DNA from: an uncultured Fidelibacterota bacterium
GTDB lineage: Bacteria > Fidelibacterota > Marinisomatia > Marinisomatales > TCS55
DNA length: 46,089 nt
Reading direction: 5' to 3'
NCBI GenBank assembly: GCA_913009735.1
Contig: CAJVYU010000010.1
Span: forward strand, 1 to 46,089
In this document: piece by piece, positions 1 through 8,331 of the stretch
Numbering within the stretch: position 1 is the first letter of the stretch
Layout: each line of letters starts with the position of its first letter
Program-made: the position numbers and the translations under genes
The notes under the pieces: generated by a model
Seen by the model: only the letters and a program-made list of their open reading frames with translations
Told to the model about the DNA's origin: nothing
Databases searched by the model: none

Positions 1-93
1 TGTATTTAGTAAATGAACAATAGAGCAGCAAAAGCGCAATTGTTTCAGTATCTCAAAACACCCCGATAAATTTTATAATTTTATTTTTTTTTT
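1..93. other. Sequencing read-through noise, not genomic
   Basis: These bases lie outside the P5 adapter that starts at 94. Read on the minus strand, the adapter is followed by a run of A and then AT-rich sequence, which is what Illumina reads give when they run past the end of a short insert. No gene is called here. Confidence 0.85.
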
Positions 94-151
94 AATGATA
101 CGGCGACCACCGAGATCTACACTCTTTCCCTACACGACGCTCTTCCGATCT
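94..151 (+). other. Illumina TruSeq universal (P5) adapter
   Basis: The 58 bases match the TruSeq universal adapter from its first base (AATGATACGGCGACCACCGA) to its last (GCTCTTCCGATCT). They are library sequence left in the assembly. A minus-strand reading frame across this block (92-331) gives the tail SEERRVGKECRSRWSPYH, a translation of the adapter and not a protein. Confidence 0.99.
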
Positions 152-238
152 CCCCATAAGCCAAGAAGTAAAATCCAACAGTATGTGATAACGGAAAAAG
201 GCCGACAATTGTTGGAAGAATTGGAAGAAAAAGAATAA
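152..238 (+). CDS. C-terminal fragment of a probable winged-helix regulator
   Basis: An open frame runs from the adapter junction to a TAA at 236-238 and encodes 28 residues ending in QYVITEKGRQLLEELEEKE. A Y-x-[IL]-T-x-K-G-[RK]-x-L-L pattern is typical of the last β-strand of the wing and the following helix in PadR- and MarR-like DNA-binding proteins. The start and DNA-recognition helix are missing because the contig begins here. A bidirectional terminator follows about 55 bases downstream, which supports a real 3' gene end. The family call rests on a very short segment and is tentative. Confidence 0.4.
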   Translation, partial: PHKPRSKIQQYVITEKGRQLLEELEEKE

Positions 239-288
239 TGTCTTTGAACAGAGGCTTTTAATCGATGGAGGAAGCATTACCCGGGAAC

Positions 289-317
289 AAAAAAGCCACC
301 TCAAAGAGGTGGCTTTT
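289..317. terminator. Bidirectional rho-independent terminator
   Basis: An 8-bp perfect stem, GCCACCTC (295-302) with GAGGTGGC (306-313), encloses a 3-base loop AAA. It is flanked by six A on the left and four T on the right, so it can terminate in both directions. It lies between the plus-strand fragment ending at 238 and the minus-strand cold-shock gene ending at 357, as expected for convergent genes. Confidence 0.9.
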
Positions 318-356
318 ATCACTGATTCCACGATGATCTATTTAGATGAAGATCAC

Positions 357-566
357 CTATAAAGGTTTTACGTTTTTGGCAGCAGGTCCTTTTTGACCTT
401 CACCAACTTCAAACTCAACTTTTTGATTTTCTGAAAGTGTTTTAAAGCCCTCCATTTGTATCTCGTTCATATGAACAAAAAGATCTTTTTGGCCATCACA
501 TTCAATAAAACCATAACCTTTAGAATTGTTGAACCATTTAACGGTCCCTTGTTTTTTTTCTGACAT
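357..566 (-). CDS. Cold-shock domain protein (CspA family)
   Basis: This 69-residue protein is a single cold-shock domain, an OB-fold that binds single-stranded nucleic acid and acts as an RNA chaperone in the cytoplasm. Both RNA-binding motifs are visible: RNP1 as KGYGFIE near residues 16-22 and RNP2 as DLFVHM near 28-33. The N-terminal [14 protein letters not shown] is the family signature and the length is normal. A Shine-Dalgarno-like AGGAAA stands about 7 bases before the ATG at 566. The gene is monocistronic, ending at TAG before the bidirectional terminator. The family is unambiguous. Whether it is cold-induced cannot be told from the sequence. Confidence 0.96.
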   Translation of the reverse strand: MSEKKQGTVKWFNNSKGYGFIECDGQKDLFVHMNEIQMEGFKTLSENQKVEFEVGEGQKGPAAKNVKPL

Positions 567-619
567 ATTATTTCCTATATGTTAATTAACGAATCACAAG
601 CCATTTCGAATTTGACTTG

Positions 620-696
620 TGGTGGGCGATGAGAGATTTGAACTCCCGACTTCCTCCTTGTAAGGGAGGCACTCTGACCAACTGAGTTAATCGCCC
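620..696 (-). tRNA. tRNA-Val(TAC), 3' CCA encoded
   Basis: The minus strand folds into a complete cloverleaf of 74 bases plus an encoded CCA (620-622). The acceptor pairs GGGCGAT with ATCGCCC, the D stem pairs ACTC with GAGT, the anticodon stem pairs CCTCC with GGAGG around loop CTTACAA (anticodon TAC, valine), and the T arm is GGGAG-TTCAAAT-CTCTC. The discriminator is A. The tRNA-Glu at the other end of the contig has no encoded CCA. A broken copy of this tRNA's 5' end lies upstream at 726-782. Confidence 0.97.
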
Positions 697-725
697 AAAA
701 TACATTTTCAATCAATTTGCTGCGA

Positions 726-782
726 AGTTGGTATTAACCAACTGCCTGTCCCGCACCCACAGGGTCGGGAAGTTAATCGCCC
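726..782 (-). repeat. Partial tRNA-Val copy interrupted by a GC palindrome
   Basis: Read on the minus strand, 782-771 repeats the first 12 bases of the tRNA-Val (GGGCGATTAACT). At 770-749 comes a GC-rich hairpin with arms TCCCG/CGGGA and ACCC/GGGT, one bulged base and a 3-base loop. After four further bases the tRNA sequence resumes as CAGTTGGT and immediately forms a second small hairpin, AGTTGGT-TAAT-ACCAACT (743-726). The copy starts 86 bases upstream of the true tRNA 5' end, in the same direction. It cannot form a functional tRNA. The same architecture occurs at the tRNA-Glu (44632-44713). Confidence 0.8.
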
Positions 783-808
783 AAAAAACGGATGCGAACT
801 TAAGATAA

Positions 809-3196
809 TTATTTTGTTTTTAATGCTGCTTTCTTTGGACTTTTCTTACGTCCATTAATTCCCGGTAATGCCACATCAATCACATCCATCATTTCTTTTG
901 CAAAATAAAATGTCAGATCTTTTTTAATATGATCAGGAATATCTTCCAAATCCTTTTTATTATGATCCGGTAAAATGATTGTTTTAATACCCGAACGATG
1001 AGCAGCGGTTACTTTTTCTTTCACACCACCGATGGGTAACACATTTCCACGCAGGGTTATTTCACCCGTCATTGCGATTTTATCTTCTACAGATTTTCCT
1101 GTTAATAATGATAACATTGCTGTGAACATACTCACACCTGCTGAGGGGCCGTCTTTTGGTATAGCACCGGCCGGAACATGAACATGGATATCTGTCTTTT
1201 CATGGAAATCATCATCAAGACCAAGTATATCGGTATGTGAACGAATATAGGTTAGCGCAGCCGTGGCTGATTCTTTCATCACATCCCCCAGTTGCCCGGT
1301 GAGTGTCAAGTTGCCTTTTCCCTTCATTTTTGATGCTTCTATAAATAGAATATCACCACCTGCTGCCGTCCAAGCCAAGCCGATAGCCACACCGGGTTTG
1401 GTGGTACGTTCTGCCAATTCAGAATAAAACCGCGGGGCGCCTAAATAATTATTAACCTTCTTTTTGGTCAAATTAACTTTTTGGCTTTTCTTCTCAACTT
1501 GTTCACGAGCCACTTTCCGCAGCACATTGGCGATTTCCCTTTCCAGGTTACGGACACCTGCTTCCCGTGTATATGAACGTATCAATTCCTTGATAGCTGT
1601 TACATCAAAACCAACCTCTTTTGATGTGAGTCCATTTTCTTCAATTTGCTTTGGTATTAAATGGCGTTGGGCAATTTTAACCTTTTCATCTTCAATATAT
1701 CCGCTGAATTCCAAAATCTCCATTCTGTCTTTCAAGGCCGGTGGAATAGGATCTTGATAATTTGCTGTCGAAATGAACATCACGTTGCTCAAATCGAAAT
1801 TCACTTCCAGGTAATGATCACTGAACGTGTGATTTTGTTCCGGATCCAACACTTCTAACAGTGCAGATGATGGATCACCGCGGAAATCCATTCCCAACTT
1901 GTCAATCTCATCAAGCATAAAAACAGGATTGTTAGTCCCTGCTTTTTTCAGAGATTGAATAATTCTTCCCGGCAACGCACCAATGTATGTCCTCCGATGT
2001 CCTCTAATCTCTGCTTCATCCCGAACGCCTCCAAGAGAAATGCGAATAAATTCCCGCCCCATTGCTCGAGCGATGGATTTACCCAATGATGTTTTACCCA
2101 CTCCGGGAGGTCCTGCAAAACAAAGAATGGGACCCTTTACAATACCATCCGGGTTTTTTTTCAGTTTTAAAGATCGAACGGCTAAATATTCCAAAATTCT
2201 TTCTTTAATCTTATCCAAACCATAATGGTCTTCATCTAAAATTTCACTGGCTTTAATAACATCTATCGATTCTACAGAAAAATTAGACCATGGAAGGTCC
2301 GCCAACCATTCAATATACGTCCTGGCAACAGAATATTCCGGAGATTGAGTCGGGATGCGGGAAAGTCTGTCTAATTCTTTCAAGGCAACGTTTTCTGCCT
2401 CTTCAGACATTTTAGCTTCTTTTACTTTTTCTTCCAGTTCATTGAGTTCAACTGAACCCTCGTCTTCACCCAATTCCTTCTTAATGGCTTTCATCTGCTC
2501 ACGTAAATAATATTCCCGCTGTGTTTTAGAAATCTCGTCATGAACTTCACTCTGGATTTCTTCACCCAGTTTAATTCGCTGAATTTCGCGAGATAATAAT
2601 GCGATGGATTTTTCAACGCGTGATTTGACGTCTAACTCTTCCAGAATTTCCTGCTTTTCAGAGTTAGAAACTGTCAGCAACGAAATAGCCCGGTCAGCCA
2701 GTCTGGATGGTTTTTGGATATTTGACAGCATACCGGAATGTTCTTCCGTTAGGTTGGGTGCGACTTGAATCAATTCTGAAAATGTCGTTCGTAAATTCTT
2801 AACAAGTGCATCAAGCTCGAGATCCGATTCTTCTATATCCTTAATGCGGGTAACTTTGGCAATATAATATGGCTCACTCTCCACGTAATCCAGCATCTTG
2901 ACTCTTTCCACACCCTGAACAATAGCTGATTTACTGTTATCCGGCATATCAAATACCTTCAAGACAACTGCCAGTGTTCCGTATGAATAGAGATCTTCCG
3001 GTTTGGGATCTTCAATGGAACCATCTTCCTGTGCAACAACGACAATGTGTTTTCCCTGGGGTGGAAGATCATTTATCAGTTTTAAAGATTTTTCCCTGCC
3101 AACGTAAATAGGGATGACCTGCTGTGGGAACAGTACTGTGTTCCGTAACGGCATGACAGCATATTCTTCAGTAACGTATTTTATATCTTCAGACAT
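809..3196 (-). CDS. lon: ATP-dependent protease La (Lon)
   Basis: This 795-residue protein has the complete bacterial LonA architecture and length. The N-terminal substrate-recognition domain begins with YAVMPLRNTVLFPQQ. A coiled-coil region follows around residues 190-260. The AAA+ module has Walker A GPPGVGKT near residue 362 and Walker B VFMLDEIDK. The C-terminal protease domain carries the Ser-Lys dyad, S685 in KDGPSAG and K728 in GGVKEK. It degrades misfolded and regulatory proteins in the cytoplasm. The ATG at 3196 is preceded by AAAGGAAAATT, a good ribosome site. The basic tail (GRKKSPKKAALKTK) is slightly extended. The gene is alone between tRNA-Val and the lipA operon. Confidence 0.98.
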   Translation of the reverse strand: MSEDIKYVTEEYAVMPLRNTVLFPQQVIPIYVGREKSLKLINDLPPQGKHIVVVAQEDGSIEDPKPEDLYSYGTLAVVLKVFDMPDNSKSAIVQGVERVKMLDYVESEPYYIAKVTRIKDIEESDLELDALVKNLRTTFSELIQVAPNLTEEHSGMLSNIQKPSRLADRAISLLTVSNSEKQEILEELDVKSRVEKSIALLSREIQRIKLGEEIQSEVHDEISKTQREYYLREQMKAIKKELGEDEGSVELNELEEKVKEAKMSEEAENVALKELDRLSRIPTQSPEYSVARTYIEWLADLPWSNFSVESIDVIKASEILDEDHYGLDKIKERILEYLAVRSLKLKKNPDGIVKGPILCFAGPPGVGKTSLGKSIARAMGREFIRISLGGVRDEAEIRGHRRTYIGALPGRIIQSLKKAGTNNPVFMLDEIDKLGMDFRGDPSSALLEVLDPEQNHTFSDHYLEVNFDLSNVMFISTANYQDPIPPALKDRMEILEFSGYIEDEKVKIAQRHLIPKQIEENGLTSKEVGFDVTAIKELIRSYTREAGVRNLEREIANVLRKVAREQVEKKSQKVNLTKKKVNNYLGAPRFYSELAERTTKPGVAIGLAWTAAGGDILFIEASKMKGKGNLTLTGQLGDVMKESATAALTYIRSHTDILGLDDDFHEKTDIHVHVPAGAIPKDGPSAGVSMFTAMLSLLTGKSVEDKIAMTGEITLRGNVLPIGGVKEKVTAAHRSGIKTIILPDHNKKDLEDIPDHIKKDLTFYFAKEMMDVIDVALPGINGRKKSPKKAALKTK

Positions 3197-3239
3197 AATT
3201 TTCCTTTTGAAATTAATATTAACATTCGTTCAATTAACA

Positions 3240-3269
3240 TGCCATATAATATTATATGCACATATGGCA
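3240..3269. promoter_or_regulatory. Inverted repeat upstream of lon
   Basis: TGCCATAT (3240-3247) and ATATGGCA (3262-3269) form a perfect 8-bp inverted repeat separated by 14 AT-rich bases, 44 bases upstream of the lon start. The position suits an operator for a dimeric regulator. It is not the CIRCE heat-shock element (TTAGCACTC...GAGTGCTAA). The rest of the 3197-3438 spacer is AT-rich, and I recognise nothing else in it. Confidence 0.35.
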
Positions 3270-3438
3270 GGTTTATTACACGTTGGCGTCATATTTATGC
3301 CGACGGTAATAAATGACAAGAAACACAATCCGACCGAAATTCATGGGGAATGTTAATATTTTCCCAAAATCCTGCTTTATGTTTCATGGTAATCGCTAAA
3401 ATAATACCGGCAAGAATCGTCAGACTGACCCTAATGTT

Positions 3439-4317
3439 TTATCCATTGAATGGGTCAACTCCGTTCAATTTGGCTTGTTCATCTGCATGATAAGAACTCC
3501 TTACCAACGCTCCGGATTCAACTACTTTGAGACCCATCTCCATTCCGCTAATTTTATATTCCTTAAACTCTTCTTTCTCAACATATCGTGTAACGGGAAG
3601 ATGATCCCGGGTTGGCTGGAGATATTGTCCAATTGTAAAAATCCCGATGCCAATTTCTGCAATTTCCCTTATGGTATCCAACACTTCTTTCTTGGTTTCT
3701 CCCAGTCCAACCATCATACTTGTTTTTGTTGTTAATCCATAATCAACTGAATGTGTTAATACATCCAAGCTGCGTGTCCAATTTGCCTGAGAACGAACTT
3801 GTCTGCTTATTCTTTCAACACATTCAATATTATGAGAAAATATTTCCGGCCCTGCTGAAAATACAGTTTTCAGAGCAGGAACATGTCCTTGAAAATCCGG
3901 AGTCAATACTTCAACGGTACACGAAGGAACATGTGTATGAATTTGTTCAATGGTTTCTGACCATATTTTTGCACCAAAATCACCTTTTAAATCATCTCGA
4001 TCAACCGAGGTAATCACCACATGCCGCAGTTTCATTTTCTTCACTGCCATGGCTGTACGATAGGGTTCCAATGGGTCATTCCAGGTTGGTTTACCCGTTT
4101 CCACTGAACAAAATCCACACGATCTGGTGCAGACATCTCCAAGGATCATAATGGTTGCAGTACCACGGTTCCAGCATTCATAAATATTGGGGCAACGCGC
4201 TTTTTCACAAACCGTATTCAATTTATTTGTATAAACAACGTTTTCGACAAACTTGTATCCATCACCAATCGACAGGCGAATTTTGGGTTTATTCATAATA
4301 CGTGTTTGCACTGCCAT
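3439..4317 (-). CDS. lipA: Lipoyl synthase
   Basis: This 292-residue radical-SAM enzyme inserts two sulfur atoms into protein-bound octanoyl groups to make lipoyl cofactors. Both cluster motifs are present: the auxiliary cluster C37-x4-C42-x5-C48 and the radical-SAM cluster C63-x3-C67-x2-C70. The C-terminal RSSYHADEQ supplies the serine ligand of the auxiliary cluster. Length is normal for the family. It is the last gene of an eight-gene minus-strand run, and its start overlaps the E2 stop by one base. The nearby lipB supplies its octanoylated substrate and E2 is a likely target protein. Confidence 0.97.
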   Translation of the reverse strand: MAVQTRIMNKPKIRLSIGDGYKFVENVVYTNKLNTVCEKARCPNIYECWNRGTATIMILGDVCTRSCGFCSVETGKPTWNDPLEPYRTAMAVKKMKLRHVVITSVDRDDLKGDFGAKIWSETIEQIHTHVPSCTVEVLTPDFQGHVPALKTVFSAGPEIFSHNIECVERISRQVRSQANWTRSLDVLTHSVDYGLTTKTSMMVGLGETKKEVLDTIREIAEIGIGIFTIGQYLQPTRDHLPVTRYVEKEEFKEYKISGMEMGLKVVESGALVRSSYHADEQAKLNGVDPFNG

Positions 4318-5627
4318 CAGAACAGGTGATCCAAATCCATATTTTCCAGATTATTCAACACCATTTCGATAAACCGGGCACCGCCGGAGCCGTCAATCAA
4401 GCGATGATCAAAACCGAGAGATAAATGCATCATACTTCGAACGCCTACGGTATCGCCATTTTCTGTTTCAATGACCACCGGTTTTTTCTTAATCGTTCCT
4501 ACTCCAAGAATGCCAACATTCGGCTGGTTGATAATGGGTGTTCCGGTGGTTACGTTGAATACACCGAAATTGGAAATTGAAAATGTTGAGCCGGACAATT
4601 CATCAGGATTGATCTGTTTATTTCGCGTCCGGACAGCCAGGTCGCGCACTTTCCTGCAAAGTCCCAGAAAATTCAATTCCTCGCATTTTGAAATAACCGG
4701 AACCATGAGCCCATTCTCCACAGCAACAGCTAAACCAATATTCACATTTTTCTTGTGAATAATCGTCGTTCCTTCGATGGAACTGTTCATATCCGGAAAT
4801 GCCTGCAACGCACGAATACTCGCCATAACAATAAATGGCGTATAGGTTAGAGAAAATCCTTCACTTGCCTTGAAACCTGGACTCCGATCTTCGACAAATT
4901 TAACAATGCGGGTCATATCCACTTCATTCATGAGATGGACATGAGCAGCCGTATCCAGACTATGCCGCATATGTTCTGCAATGATACGGCGAACTTTGTT
5001 CATTTCCACATGCTCATCCGTTAACGGTGAAAGAACCGAAACAGGGTGCGTGGCTGCAATTACAGTTCCCTTTGCAGAAGGTATCGATGGAATAGGAGCA
5101 GTATTTTTTGTCTCCAGATAGTTCAACAAATCTTTTTTGGTTACACGGCCATTTTTTCCTGTTCCCGGAATTGAGGCCAATTCGAATTCACTGACGCTCT
5201 CTTTCCGGGCTATGGCTTTGACGATCGGAGTATAATATTTTTTTTCACCTCTTACTATTACACTAGCGTCCGGAGGCTCGGGAGATGGTTCAGGAGAAAC
5301 GGGTGGCTGAAGAGTGATTTCTTCCTCCGGTTTTTCATCAGGTTTTAATTCTGCTTCTATTTTTGGTTTTTCTTCAGCGACAATATCACCTTCCGTTTCG
5401 ATGCGCGCAATGACTTTACCCACCTGAATCACTTCATTGGGTTCAGCTAAAATTTCTGTTATAATTCCGCTATGGGAAGATGGAATTTCTGAGTCAACTT
5501 TATCCGTTCCTATTTCAAGCAGTATTTCATCCAAAGCAATCAAATCTCCGACATTTTTTCGCCATTCCAGGATCGTTCCTTCCGTAATCGATTCGCCCAT
5601 CTTGGGCATTACAACATCAACAACCAT
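4317..5627 (-). CDS. 2-oxoacid dehydrogenase E2, dihydrolipoyl acyltransferase
   Basis: This 436-residue E2 component moves the acyl group from E1 to CoA and forms the core of the complex. It has one lipoyl domain with the lipoylated lysine K43 (GTDKVDSE). A Pro/Glu-rich linker spans about 85-120. A peripheral-subunit-binding domain lies near 132-172 (TPIVKAIARKESVSEFEL). The C-terminal catalytic domain has DHRLIDG with H408 and D412. It lies 2 bases after E1 and overlaps lipA. The substrate (pyruvate or branched-chain 2-oxoacids) cannot be settled from sequence. The context of a fused E1 favours the branched-chain type. Confidence 0.93.
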   Translation of the reverse strand: MVVDVVMPKMGESITEGTILEWRKNVGDLIALDEILLEIGTDKVDSEIPSSHSGIITEILAEPNEVIQVGKVIARIETEGDIVAEEKPKIEAELKPDEKPEEEITLQPPVSPEPSPEPPDASVIVRGEKKYYTPIVKAIARKESVSEFELASIPGTGKNGRVTKKDLLNYLETKNTAPIPSIPSAKGTVIAATHPVSVLSPLTDEHVEMNKVRRIIAEHMRHSLDTAAHVHLMNEVDMTRIVKFVEDRSPGFKASEGFSLTYTPFIVMASIRALQAFPDMNSSIEGTTIIHKKNVNIGLAVAVENGLMVPVISKCEELNFLGLCRKVRDLAVRTRNKQINPDELSGSTFSISNFGVFNVTTGTPIINQPNVGILGVGTIKKKPVVIETENGDTVGVRSMMHLSLGFDHRLIDGSGGARFIEMVLNNLENMDLDHLF

Positions 5628-5629
5628 AA

Positions 5630-7633
5630 TTAATACTCCAATAATTCAATGAGTGCCGCAGAAATATCTGACGTCTGCGGTAAAATATTCTCTTCCAAAA
5701 ACCAATTGTAAGGTATGGGTGAGTCTTTTGCTGCCACTCGTTTAATGGGTCCATCCAAATGTTCAAAAAAATCGTTTGCTATGATGGCTGATATTTCAGC
5801 TCCCGGGCCATTGGTATATGTATCTTCATACACAACCAGGACTTTTCCGGTTTTTGCAACGGATGCACCCATCGTATCCATATCCAATGGATTCAAGGTA
5901 CGTAAATCAATTATGTCTACTTTTCCGTTTGCATGACATTCTGCCACTGCCTCGATCGATTTTTGTACCATGGCGCCCCAGGTAATGATGGTTACTTCAT
6001 TTCCCTCCTGTACAATCCTTGCCTTCCCAAATGGCAGAACATAATTCTCATCCGGTTCAAGAGTCGCACAATAGCCTTGGCGGTATAATCCTTTATGTTC
6101 CAAAAATAATACCGGATCATTCATTCTGCAAGCTGCCTTTAACAGACCTTTTGCGTCAGCAGCTGAAGATGGATATGCTATATATATACCTGGAATATGA
6201 ATAAAAATTCCATCGATGGATTGACTATGACAAAGAGCACCATGGATATAACCACCCACCGGTACACGAATGACCATGGGACAGCTCCAGTTATTATTTG
6301 AGCGATAACGCATTGTCGCCACTTCATTACGAAGCTGCATCATGGACGTCCAAATGTAGTCACCAAATTGAACTTCGACTACCGGTTTCCATCCGGCGAC
6401 AGCTATACCCACCGCCGTGCCTATAATGGATGATTCAGCCAGTGGAGAATTAAAGACTCTTTCATTTCCATACATTTCGGTCAGGTTTTTTGTCGCGGTA
6501 AATACACCCCCTTTTGGATCGGCAATATCCTGTCCATAGATAACCATTTTTTCATTGGTATTCATCTCTTCAGCCAACGCGTGGTTGATGGCATCCACCA
6601 TGACAATTTTATCTGTCGTCGTATTCAAATCCGTTTCATCCGTCAGGTGAACGTCTGAGTAAATATGATCCATTGCGGATTCAGCATCCGGATGCGGTTC
6701 AGCTTCTGCCCATTCAGCTTCTGCGTCGATTTTTTCGAAAACTTCTTTCATAATCTTTTCAAATTCTTTTTTAGAAATCATATCAGCTTTAATACAGGTA
6801 TTTTGAAAATGGGCGATTGGATCTTTATCCTTATCCTTAAGCAACTCTGTTTCTGATCTGTATTTGCGTTGGTCATCCGAGGCAGAATGCGGTAATAAAC
6901 GAACAACCTGGCTCACGATTACCGATGGTCCTTTCCCCTTTCTCGCGCGCTCGGCAGCTTTTTTAAACGCTAAGTGTGTTTCAAAATAATCCGTTCCATC
7001 CACATCGAAGCGGGCAAGGTTTTGGTAACCGGCAACCATAGAATACACAGAACCTCCTGAAGTCTGTTCAGATATATGTACGCTGATGGCATATTTATTA
7101 TCTTCAATATGAAATATAACCGGAGCTTTTACCCTGCTAGCCCAATTTAATGCTTCATGAAAATCCCCCTGGCTCGTTGTTCCTTCTCCACTGGAAACAT
7201 AGACTATTTCCTTTGTTTTTTCCCACTGACGAGTCATAGCCGTACCGACAGCCTGCAGAAATTGAGTACCGGTCGCACTGGATTGACTTACAATCCGCAG
7301 TTTCTTGTGACCATAATGCTGAGGTAATTGACGTCCGCCTGAATTGGGATCATCTTTTCGAGCTAAAAAGCATAATAATTGTTCTTTGGATGTCATTCCT
7401 AAACCAAGGCACAAAGCAGCATCACGGTAATATGGATACACCCAGTCCTCTCCGGGGCGCAGAACAGATGCCGCAGCCAGTTGCGCCGCTTCATGCCCGG
7501 ATGAACCAATATGAAAATAACTTTTTCCCTGTTTGAGCATGATCAGCATTTTCTCATCCAGTTTCCGGGCAGTAACCATTGTACGGTATATATCCAACAA
7601 TTCTTTTTTCATGAAGCCGTGGAGCCGGGCCAT
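5630..7633 (-). CDS. 2-oxoacid dehydrogenase E1, fused α and β subunits
   Basis: This 667-residue thiamine-diphosphate enzyme decarboxylates a 2-oxoacid and reductively acylates the lipoyl arm of E2. The α-like half (about 1-330) contains the ThDP/Mg motif, beginning SSGEGTTSQGDFHEALNW and ending EDNKYA. It also has RKYRSETELLKDKDKDPI, resembling the phosphorylation-loop region of branched-chain E1α. The β-like half (about 345-667) starts with the IVMVDAINHALAEEM region and carries YGQDIADPKGGVF. In most bacteria these are two genes. The single-chain form is known from Bacteroidetes and relatives and is usually annotated as 2-oxoisovalerate dehydrogenase. The start overlaps the lipB stop by one base. 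Confidence 0.93.
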   Translation of the reverse strand: MARLHGFMKKELLDIYRTMVTARKLDEKMLIMLKQGKSYFHIGSSGHEAAQLAAASVLRPGEDWVYPYYRDAALCLGLGMTSKEQLLCFLARKDDPNSGGRQLPQHYGHKKLRIVSQSSATGTQFLQAVGTAMTRQWEKTKEIVYVSSGEGTTSQGDFHEALNWASRVKAPVIFHIEDNKYAISVHISEQTSGGSVYSMVAGYQNLARFDVDGTDYFETHLAFKKAAERARKGKGPSVIVSQVVRLLPHSASDDQRKYRSETELLKDKDKDPIAHFQNTCIKADMISKKEFEKIMKEVFEKIDAEAEWAEAEPHPDAESAMDHIYSDVHLTDETDLNTTTDKIVMVDAINHALAEEMNTNEKMVIYGQDIADPKGGVFTATKNLTEMYGNERVFNSPLAESSIIGTAVGIAVAGWKPVVEVQFGDYIWTSMMQLRNEVATMRYRSNNNWSCPMVIRVPVGGYIHGALCHSQSIDGIFIHIPGIYIAYPSSAADAKGLLKAACRMNDPVLFLEHKGLYRQGYCATLEPDENYVLPFGKARIVQEGNEVTIITWGAMVQKSIEAVAECHANGKVDIIDLRTLNPLDMDTMGASVAKTGKVLVVYEDTYTNGPGAEISAIIANDFFEHLDGPIKRVAAKDSPIPYNWFLEENILPQTSDISAALIELLEY

Positions 7634-8331
7634 TATGCTGCCTCTAAATTATTTTGCTTAAATATCGTTGAAAATTCATGAATTAATTTTTGCTTTACAT
7701 TTTCCATTTCAACTTCATTTCCCAATATTTTTTGCATAGTTGTCACACCATATTCAAAGATGCCGCAAGGAATGATATCGTCATAATATGAGAGATCAGT
7801 ATTCACATTTAATGCGAACCCATGCATGGTGACCCAACGGGAAACACGAACACCAAGAGCTGCAATTTTTTCATTTTTAACCCAAACACCGGTTAATCCT
7901 TCTTTTCGTGTTCCTTCAATACCGAAATGAGTCAATGTCTTAATAATGGTCTCTTCTAAAGAACGCATATACCAACTGATACTTAATTTATAATTATGAA
8001 GATCTATGATGGGATACCCAACCAGTTGACCTGGACCGTGAAAGGTTATGTCGCCGCCCCTTTCGATATGAAAGATGTTTATATCCTGCCGATAATTTTG
8101 AAGTAAATGATTTTCATCAGCATTTTTCCCTAAAGTGTAAACGGGTTCATGTTCGACCAATAACAATGTATCTTCAATTTCCCCTTTGATTCGTTTGGAC
8201 TGAAAATCTTTCTGCATATCCCAAACTTCCTGATATTTACGAAAACCAAAATCTTTGACTGACAAACCTTTCAAAGATTTCGAACCTTTGAAAGGTTTAT
8301 AATTATTTGCAGCAAAAGCAGATTGTTCCAC
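7633..8331 (-). CDS. lipB: Octanoyl-[acyl carrier protein]:protein octanoyltransferase
   Basis: This 232-residue enzyme transfers octanoate from acyl carrier protein to lipoyl domains, the step before LipA. The family signature RGGDITFHGPGQLVGYP is intact. The catalytic pair is K155 (KIAALGV) and C189 (IIPCGI). An extra ~20 residues at the N-terminus (FAANNYKPFKGSKSLKG) precede the usual fold. One-base overlaps tie it to lpd upstream and E1 downstream, implying translational coupling. Confidence 0.96.
   Translation of the reverse strand: MEQSAFAANNYKPFKGSKSLKGLSVKDFGFRKYQEVWDMQKDFQSKRIKGEIEDTLLLVEHEPVYTLGKNADENHLLQNYRQDINIFHIERGGDITFHGPGQLVGYPIIDLHNYKLSISWYMRSLEETIIKTLTHFGIEGTRKEGLTGVWVKNEKIAALGVRVSRWVTMHGFALNVNTDLSYYDDIIPCGIFEYGVTTMQKILGNEVEMENVKQKLIHEFSTIFKQNNLEAA

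Noticed and set aside
92-331. Minus-strand 79-residue reading frame
   Set aside because: Its C-terminal third is translated Illumina adapter and the rest runs antisense through the terminator and the regulator fragment.
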